NCBI RefSeq assembly: GCF_001012825.1
Contig: NZ_LCZJ02000098.1
Location: 62,001 to 126,000 of the forward strand
Origin: Paenibacillus etheri
GTDB lineage: Bacteria > Bacillota > Bacilli > Paenibacillales > Paenibacillaceae
Direction: 5' to 3'
DNA: 64,000 nucleotides
Under the pieces are notes generated by a model. The model was not told the DNA's origin. It searched no databases and saw nothing but the letters and a program-made list of their open reading frames with translations. Shown piece after piece: positions 59,101 to 64,000 of this stretch (positions are counted from its first letter, which is position 1; each line of letters begins with the position of its first letter). Both the position numbers and the translations under genes were made by a program.

Positions 59101-60708
59101 TCTGCCACTCCTAAACCAAGTGGAGTTCCAGGAGCGGGTGGAGGAACTAATCCAGAAGCCAACGTTGATCCAAATCCGAGTCCATCTCCAACAGCGACTC
59201 CTAATGACATTAAGCAAGTGTATAAAGACGCCGATAAGATCTCATCATGGGCGTTCTCAGCGATTGAAACAGCTACAGTAAAAGGGTACATCCAAGGTAA
59301 CAATGGTCAAGTGAATCCGAAAGATCATATTACAAGAGCAGAGTTTACTAAGATCCTAGTGTCAGCGTTGGAACTGGATATCAAGAGTGACAAAGGCATT
59401 ACCTACAAGGATGTTGCTCTCGGAGATTGGTTCTATCCATATGTGAATGCTGCTCATAAAGCAGGGTTAATTACAGGATTTAATAATGAGTTTAAGCCAA
59501 ATGACAAGATTACTCGCGAGCAAATGGCAGCCATTATTGTCAGAGCTTTATCAATCCCGGCTACGAAGCCAGGTACAGCTATCAAAGACATTAATACCGT
59601 ATCGGCGTGGGCAAAAGCAGATGTGGAAACCATTGTTGCCACCGGACTTATGTTAGGTGATAATAATCAATTTAAACCTAAAGAGCCTGTAACGAGAGAA
59701 ATGGCAGCCGTTGTAGCAACTAGATCCCATGATTATAAGAGTGGGAACAAAGTGGTTAGTCCTATTATTCAGAACAAAGCCGTTACTCCATATATTCAGA
59801 ACACAGCAGCCTTTTTGCAAAAAACAGTAACAAACCCGGTCATCGCCTCGGTTGGCGGGGATTGGACAGTGTTCGGGCTGGCACGTTCTGGGGTGAAGAT
59901 TCCAGATAGTTATTACGCTAAGTACTATGCGAATGTAGAAGCAACCCTTAAAGAAAAAACTGGGAAGCTGCATAGCGTAAAATATACGGAATATGATAGA
60001 GTTATTTTGGCATTAACTTCAATCGGCAAAAATATTGATAAAGTGGCGGGTTATAACCTACTGGAACCGCTCGCGGATTTTGATACTGTAATCAAGCAAG
60101 GTATTAATGGACCTGTGTTTGCCTTGATCGCACTGGATAGTAATCATTACGACATTCCAGTGGTTAAGGATGTAAAGACGCAGACGACTAGAGAGATGCT
60201 CATCGATTTTATTTTGGGCAGAGAGATCAACGGTGGCGGATGGGCACTAGGCAGTAATGCTACTGAGGCCGATCCGGATATTACGGGGATGGTTATTCAA
60301 GGCTTAACCCCTTATTACAAAACGAATGCCAAAGTAACGGCTGCTGTAGATCGTGGAATTGCTTGGTTATCCAAAACACAAACAGCAGACGGTGGCTTTG
60401 CAAGCTGGGAGTCTACGAACTCCGAGAGCATTGCTCAGGTTATCGTAGCTTTAACTGGACTGGGTATAGATCCACATAAGGATTCCAGATTTATTAAAAA
60501 TGGACGTTCAGCGGTAGATGCGTTACTTGGCTTTGCTGCACCTGAAGGTGGTTTTTATCACGTGAAGCAGGGTGGAGTAGGTAATGGAGGCGCGAAACCA
60601 GGAGAAGTAGATCTTATGGCTACGGATCAAGCGATGTATGCATTGGTTGCTTATGATCGGTTGGTTAAGGGACAGACAAATCTTTATGACATGACAGACG
60701 TTAAATAG
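56104..60708 (+). CDS. SLH-anchored, transcobalamin-like corrinoid-binding surface protein
   Basis: A 1534-residue exported protein starting at the ATG at 56104. Signal peptide about 1-33 (ends AHA). Domains: DUF4430-type beta domain (about 36-180, SGWMYAVN), Ig-like (251-340), alpha-alpha toroid (342-650, with GGWALG, QNDQGGFTSWGS, ATDQGTYALVAYDRL), beta-rich linker (652-862), second DUF4430 domain (876-990, SGWMYNVNGKYPNYG), Pro/Thr linker, three SLH repeats (1037-1212) and a second toroid (1225-1534). Toroid plus DUF4430 is the layout of vertebrate intrinsic factor and transcobalamin, which clamp B12 between the two. The SLH repeats would tie it to cell-wall polymer. The cobalamin riboswitch directly upstream supports B12 binding. 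Two complete binding pairs in one chain, with the anchor between, is unusual. Confidence 0.85.
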   Translation: MKKNKFLAWLLIVAVFITTFSTSVIPAHANEASSTLKGYVTVSVEKFTLGQGYIKEPIKVPFYEGDNGASLITRALGEGNYRNFGSIASSFYLSEVKDSGRSEVNIPQYILDMISADGNTVGTKADQEWLSQFDYTHMSGWMYAVNNEFPPFGMSDYHPQDGDIIRTQFTTYGYSSDLGGWGEPPFPFANKDALTAKIAEINSDPNKESILGKTVVQKAVYQAYSVLENMESSQVSVDHALVGLTNSLDIEPPIITVSGLQDKQEVSDKDLSFRVAVTDNVYDGIIPVVKLNGVVLSATNGEYKVSLNPGGNVITVTAVDGAENRATQTYQITYKINATTGVKQQLDKSLAYILNTVKNPSFGTGSGEWSILSLAQAYYEVPNGYYDLYYNNVAKRVKELMKDGKLDATKSTEHSRAILGLTSIGKDITNVAGYDLINALADYQYVKKQGNNGPIFALIALDSHNYDIPVLFPNPDEKGVIYQSTRENLVQYILDKEVKKGAADAGGWALGVTKADVDMTAMAMQALAPYYATNPNVKAAVDRAINWLSSTQNDQGGFTSWGSTSSESISQVIVALTGVGIDPHSDPRFVKKGNSLIDALLTFAGPDGGFKHILTGKVDGMATDQGTYALVAYDRLINHKNRLFDMSDVVIKQPEETKEIEVQLPSGDKPKVVIFQNNNNYILPINSGDSNKEITVEIPKYKQSTVSVDLPSNSNLPKLEVTKGDVSVLIPKGTQVTDGDSSKVELISPLTGTEAALKDSLNQIISQDKKLESIIQAFSMGGSARVEFSQFITLTFKDLKGKDAAYIQNGTPHAIQKFASDDLGLASGKAEYAYDDGNDLIVKTNHFTDYIAYSSSAVQTPGGDGNGNGGGGTTPSKPYVTLSVDKLTIKKGYVLPSVQVELQSGDTVWSVLERVLDSRDIDYRYSWNSTFGSVYVESIAGDGEFDHGSGSGWMYNVNGKYPNYGASSYNLSAGDRIQWRYTTNLGVDLNATTSPTPTTSATPKPSGVPGAGGGTNPEANVDPNPSPSPTATPNDIKQVYKDADKISSWAFSAIETATVKGYIQGNNGQVNPKDHITRAEFTKILVSALELDIKSDKGITYKDVALGDWFYPYVNAAHKAGLITGFNNEFKPNDKITREQMAAIIVRALSIPATKPGTAIKDINTVSAWAKADVETIVATGLMLGDNNQFKPKEPVTREMAAVVATRSHDYKSGNKVVSPIIQNKAVTPYIQNTAAFLQKTVTNPVIASVGGDWTVFGLARSGVKIPDSYYAKYYANVEATLKEKTGKLHSVKYTEYDRVILALTSIGKNIDKVAGYNLLEPLADFDTVIKQGINGPVFALIALDSNHYDIPVVKDVKTQTTREMLIDFILGREINGGGWALGSNATEADPDITGMVIQGLTPYYKTNAKVTAAVDRGIAWLSKTQTADGGFASWESTNSESIAQVIVALTGLGIDPHKDSRFIKNGRSAVDALLGFAAPEGGFYHVKQGGVGNGGAKPGEVDLMATDQAMYALVAYDRLVKGQTNLYDMTDVK

Positions 60709-60727
60709 AATTTTATTTAGAGAAATG

Positions 60728-60760
60728 AGCAAGGGTAGCGTGTATACCCTTGCTTATTAT
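60728..60760 (+). terminator. intercistronic hairpin
   Basis: AGCAAGGGTA (60728-60737) pairs with TACCCTTGCT (60745-60754), followed by TATTATTT. The weak tail suggests partial termination, giving more surface protein than transporter. Confidence 0.6.
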
Positions 60761-60781
60761 TTAAGGTGGGGAACTTAAGAA

Positions 60782-61771
60782 ATGAACAAGAAAAAATGGC
60801 TAACAGCGATACTAATTATTGGTGTGTTGGCAATAGCCTTCTTTTGGGGCGGGAATTATCAGAAGAGCCCGAATAAGATTGCGAGTAACAGTGCGGGGTC
60901 ACAAATTGTAGAAACAGACAACACTGCTTCCAATCAGAATGTTGATGTAGAGCCTACAGCCTCAAGTGATACCGAGACAACAGAGATAGCACCGTCAGCT
61001 ACGCCTAGTGAAACAGCTAAGCCCGTTGAAACGGTACAACCAACAGAAGCAGTGATGCCAACTGAAACTGCAATATCAACAGAAAGTATAACATCAACAG
61101 AAGTTGTAAAGCCGACCGAAACATCAAAACCGGCTACAAAGGCACAACCGACAGCAACACCGAAAGCGGCTAAAACGTCCGTGCCGGAAACGAAAGCGAC
61201 GGCAAAACCCGTAACCAAACCAGATTCAAAAGTAGCGACAACAGAAACCAAGCAGGAACCGAAAAAGGATAAATTCCTTACCGATCCAGTGCCGAGCGGG
61301 AAACCTAAGCCTGTGGAATGGCAAGATGCAACGGTAGATAAGAAGAAGCAATTAACGGCTACTTTATCCGTGTCGGCAGCAACGATTTTAGATAATATGG
61401 ATATTTTCAATAAGGATAAGGTTGAAGTATTGCCGGCAGATGGTATCATTTATAAAGCGCAGAAGGTAACCTTTTATGAAGGTGAGTCTGTGTTTGATGT
61501 TTTGCTAAGAGAGATGAAGAAGAATAAAATCCATATGGAATTTAGCATGACTCCGATCTATAACAGTAATTATATTGAGGGCATAAATAATCTGTATGAA
61601 TTCGATGCTGGAGAGCTTAGTGGATGGATGTACCAGGTAAATGGCTGGTTCCCTAACTACGGAAGTAGTCGTTACGTTCTCAAAGATGGCGATGTCATTG
61701 ATTGGGTATACACTTGTGATCTAGGTCGAGATGTAGGTGGTTATGTGGCCACAGGAGGAGCACAGAAATAA
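60782..61771 (+). CDS. membrane-tethered DUF4430 protein
   Basis: A 329-residue protein. Residues about 6-25 are a hydrophobic anchor or uncleaved signal with no lipobox. A long Thr/Pro/Glu/Ala-rich linker (about 35-170, with repeated PTET-type units) leads to a single C-terminal DUF4430 domain (about 195-325), carrying the family motif LSGWMYQVNGWFPNYGSSRY and the ending VIDWVYTCDLG. It resembles the beta half of transcobalamin without a toroid. AAGGTGGGG precedes the ATG. Its stop codon shares a base with the ecfT start, so it is tied to the transporter. It probably presents corrinoid to the ECF complex at the membrane. Confidence 0.85.
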   Translation: MNKKKWLTAILIIGVLAIAFFWGGNYQKSPNKIASNSAGSQIVETDNTASNQNVDVEPTASSDTETTEIAPSATPSETAKPVETVQPTEAVMPTETAISTESITSTEVVKPTETSKPATKAQPTATPKAAKTSVPETKATAKPVTKPDSKVATTETKQEPKKDKFLTDPVPSGKPKPVEWQDATVDKKKQLTATLSVSAATILDNMDIFNKDKVEVLPADGIIYKAQKVTFYEGESVFDVLLREMKKNKIHMEFSMTPIYNSNYIEGINNLYEFDAGELSGWMYQVNGWFPNYGSSRYVLKDGDVIDWVYTCDLGRDVGGYVATGGAQK

Positions 61772-62661
61772 TGAGGGATAGCTTTTCTACCTTTCATCCG
61801 TTTGTGAATTTTCTATATTTTGTCGTTGTATTGCTGTTTAGCATGGTGTTTATGCATCCGATATTTCAGGTGATTGCCCTTATTAGTGCAGTGGTCTACT
61901 CCTTTATGTTAAAAGGAAAGAAAGCCGTTCGATTTAATCTGCTGTACATGGTTCCTTTTCTACTGTTTATGGCGATTATGAACCCTGTTTTTAATCATCA
62001 AGGGGTAACGATCTTGTTCTATTTGAACAATGGAAATCCCATTACGAAGGAATCCATTCTTTATGGCGTAGCAGCGGCGTGCATGTTTGTGACGGTGATC
62101 ATCTGGTTCTCCTGTTATAACGTCGTGATGACCTCGGATAAGTTTATTTATATATTCGGAAAAATACTGCCGGCACTGTCGTTGATTTTTTCGATGGTGC
62201 TTCGTTTTGTTCCTAGATATTTAGCACAAATCAAGGTGATTTCGAATGCTCAAAAATGTATCGGCCGGGATGTCACGCAGGGAAATCTCCTCGCGCGAGC
62301 GCGAAATGGGATAACGATCCTATCGATAATGACTACCTGGGCCCTGGAAAATGCGATTGAGACGGCGGATTCCATGAAGTCAAGAGGATATGGATTGCCT
62401 GGACGTACAAGCTTTTCGATCTTCCGTTTAGATGCCCGGGACAAAGTAGCACTTTTGATCATGACAGGCTTAATTGCGATGGTAGCCATCGGTGCAGCGA
62501 TGGGTGAGAACACGATGAGATATTATCCGTCGATTAAAGCGAGCGCAATTACACCTTTTAGTATCCTTGTATATATCGCTTATTTTGCGCTATGTATGAT
62601 CCCTGTGCTCATTAATATGGTGGAGGCAATGAAATGGAAATCTATCGAATCGAAGAACTAA
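61771..62661 (+). CDS. ecfT: ECF transporter T component
   Basis: A 296-residue membrane protein with about six helices. The EcfT marks are present: the coupling segments with LLARARNGITILSIM near residue 172 and ADSMKSRGYGLPGR near 202, the latter being the arginine-containing motif that contacts the ATPases. It links the substrate-binding S component to the EcfA ATPases. It overlaps the previous gene by one base and the ATPase gene by 28 bases. With the riboswitch the likely substrate is cobalamin or a precursor. No S-component gene is present in the window. Confidence 0.9.
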   Translation: MRDSFSTFHPFVNFLYFVVVLLFSMVFMHPIFQVIALISAVVYSFMLKGKKAVRFNLLYMVPFLLFMAIMNPVFNHQGVTILFYLNNGNPITKESILYGVAAACMFVTVIIWFSCYNVVMTSDKFIYIFGKILPALSLIFSMVLRFVPRYLAQIKVISNAQKCIGRDVTQGNLLARARNGITILSIMTTWALENAIETADSMKSRGYGLPGRTSFSIFRLDARDKVALLIMTGLIAMVAIGAAMGENTMRYYPSIKASAITPFSILVYIAYFALCMIPVLINMVEAMKWKSIESKN

Positions 62662-64000
62662 GCTTTACTTTTCCTGAACAAGAGCAGATGGCTCTTTCGA
62701 ATATTAATCTTACGATTGCAGGCGGAGACTTTATTACGATTTGTGGAAAGTCAGGCTGCGGCAAAAGCACTTTACTAAGACAGCTGAAAACAATCCTAAC
62801 CCCACATGGCAAACGCCAAGGGGCGATTTATTATAAGGGTCAACCTGTAGAAGAGATCGATGGGCGGACACAAGCGGCGGAGATCGGTTATGTACTCCAA
62901 AGTCCGGACAATCAAATTGTGACAGACAAGGTGTGGCATGAGTTGGCCTTTGGCCTTGAAAGCTTAGGTTATGACAATTCTACGATTCGTTTGCGCGTGG
63001 CTGAGATGGCGAGCTTTTTCGGAATTCAGACCTGGTTCCATAAAAGTGTGACTGAGCTATCGGGCGGTCAGAAGCAACTGCTCAATTTAGCGGCGATAAT
63101 GGCTATGCATCCTGCGGTTCTAATCCTTGACGAGCCAACCTCTCAGCTAGATCCTATCGCGGCTTCCGATTTTCTGGAGACGGTCAAAAAGATAAATCGC
63201 GAGCTTGGAACAACCGTTATCATGACCGAGCATCGTCTAGAGGATGTTCTTCCGCTTACAGATCGACTGATTGTGCTGAATGAGGGCGTCGTGATTGCCG
63301 ATGATACCCCGCAAAAGGTGGGCGAGGCTTTAAGCAAGCTGAACCATCCGATGTTTCTGTCCATGCCTTCACCGATGCAGATTTACGCAGGAGTAGAGAA
63401 TGACTTAGCGTGGCCTGTTACAGTGAAGGAAGGACGCCAATGGCTGGATGCTTTTCTAGAGGATAAGACACCTGCATCCATCGCAGAATCTCAGCCTAGC
63501 TCGAAAGTGGACGGCCCTGTAGTCATAAAGTTTAAGGATGTATGGTTTAAATATGATAAACATGGACCGGATATCATTAAAGATTTGTCTTTTGAAGTGA
63601 AACGGGGGCAATTCTACTGTATTGTTGGTGGAAATGGAACGGGTAAGACATCGACGCTGTCCCTGATGAGCGGCATCCTTCAGCCCTATCGAGGGAAGGC
63701 TCTAATCGGTGGGAAGAACCCGGCGAAGATGAATGCCAAAGAACTGTTTACTAACAATCTAGGCATCCTTCCGCAAAATCCGCAAACCTTATTTGTGAAG
63801 AAAACAGTTGAGTTAGATTTATACGAAATGTTATCCCAGCTCCCTTTAACGAAGGAAGAAAAGGTAGCTAAAGTTGAGGCCGTGGTGAAGTTCGCAGAAC
63901 TGGAACATCTTCTCTCCATGCATCCGTATGATCTCAGTGGTGGAGAGCAGCAGCGGACGGCGCTGGCTAAGGTGCTTTTGTTAGAGCCGAAGATTCTACT
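62634..64000 (+). CDS. fused double EcfA ATPase (partial, runs off the window)
   Basis: An open frame of at least 455 residues from the ATG at 62634, with GTGGAGG upstream, extending past the end. Domain 1 has Walker A GKSGCGKST (near residue 39), signature LSGGQKQ and Walker B VLILDEPTSQLD. Domain 2 has Walker A GGNGTGKTS (near residue 333) and signature LSGGEQQR, and is cut just before its Walker B. It is thus a single-chain EcfA1-EcfA2 pair powering the ECF transporter. It overlaps ecfT by 28 bases. The fused form fits a dedicated transporter rather than a shared module. Confidence 0.92.
   Translation, partial: MEIYRIEELSFTFPEQEQMALSNINLTIAGGDFITICGKSGCGKSTLLRQLKTILTPHGKRQGAIYYKGQPVEEIDGRTQAAEIGYVLQSPDNQIVTDKVWHELAFGLESLGYDNSTIRLRVAEMASFFGIQTWFHKSVTELSGGQKQLLNLAAIMAMHPAVLILDEPTSQLDPIAASDFLETVKKINRELGTTVIMTEHRLEDVLPLTDRLIVLNEGVVIADDTPQKVGEALSKLNHPMFLSMPSPMQIYAGVENDLAWPVTVKEGRQWLDAFLEDKTPASIAESQPSSKVDGPVVIKFKDVWFKYDKHGPDIIKDLSFEVKRGQFYCIVGGNGTGKTSTLSLMSGILQPYRGKALIGGKNPAKMNAKELFTNNLGILPQNPQTLFVKKTVELDLYEMLSQLPLTKEEKVAKVEAVVKFAELEHLLSMHPYDLSGGEQQRTALAKVLLLEPKIL

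Noticed and set aside
56104-60708. tandem repeats suggesting a CRISPR array or phase-variable repeat
   Set aside because: The internal similarity is between protein domains about 2.6 kb apart, not short regular DNA repeats.

Overview
The window looks like a chromosomal segment of a Paenibacillus-type Firmicute (Bacillales). This rests on gene content, not on a database search: a YojF/BshB2 bacillithiol pair, YesM/YesN-type two-component genes next to sugar ABC transporter genes, DUF4317 and DUF4003 proteins, a GH5-CBM46 endoglucanase, an SLH-domain surface protein, AGGAGG-type ribosome binding sites, frequent TTG/GTG starts and sharp intrinsic terminators. I saw no rRNA, tRNA, CRISPR array, prophage or intact insertion sequence.

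Layout. 1-6 kb: a DUF4317 protein, a secreted protein with three calcium-loop-like repeats, an MBL-fold hydrolase, a frameshifted remnant resembling the end of a GH112 phosphorylase, and a two-domain GNAT acetyltransferase. 6-9 kb: an AgrC/AgrA-like (GHKL kinase and LytTR regulator) system, followed by two 11-bp direct repeats 21 bp apart placed just upstream of a promoter for a small membrane protein; this reads as a complete signalling module. 9-15 kb: VOC protein, APH-type kinase, yaaA, and a 1121-residue HEAT-like solenoid. 15-22 kb: a heterodimeric ABC exporter (minus strand) and a MacB/FtsX-type ABC transporter (plus strand). 22-29 kb: small regulators (TetR, YafY/WYL), GNAT, DUF4003, PhnB-like, TolB-like and a secreted stalk-domain protein.

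29-46 kb is a sugar-use locus on one strand: an MGH1/GH63-like glycosidase, YesM-like kinase, YesN-like regulator, binding lipoprotein, two permeases, a GH2 beta-galactosidase, an SDR dehydrogenase, a pair of divergent GcvPA/GcvPB-like PLP proteins and an MFS transporter. The transporter ATPase is not encoded here, as is usual for such systems that share MsmX-type ATPases. The GcvP-like pair has altered motifs and no GcvT/GcvH neighbours, so a different reaction is possible.

46-51 kb: yojF-bshB2 behind a short leader with a terminator, two lipoproteins, a PIG-V-like mannosyltransferase, a YgjP-like metallopeptidase and a small membrane protein. 51-53 kb is low-GC and decaying, with truncated or frameshifted genes, including a partial copy of the gene at 55.1 kb. 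53-55 kb: GH5 endoglucanase with a cre site.

55.7 kb to the end is the most striking part: a promoter, a cobalamin riboswitch with a terminator/antiterminator, a 1534-residue SLH-anchored surface protein with two transcobalamin/intrinsic-factor-like pairs (DUF4430-type beta domain plus alpha-alpha toroid), a membrane-tethered DUF4430 protein, an EcfT permease and a fused double EcfA ATPase running off the end. I read it as a B12-repressed system in which an intrinsic-factor-like protein captures corrinoid at the cell surface, a tethered protein relays it, and an ECF transporter imports it.
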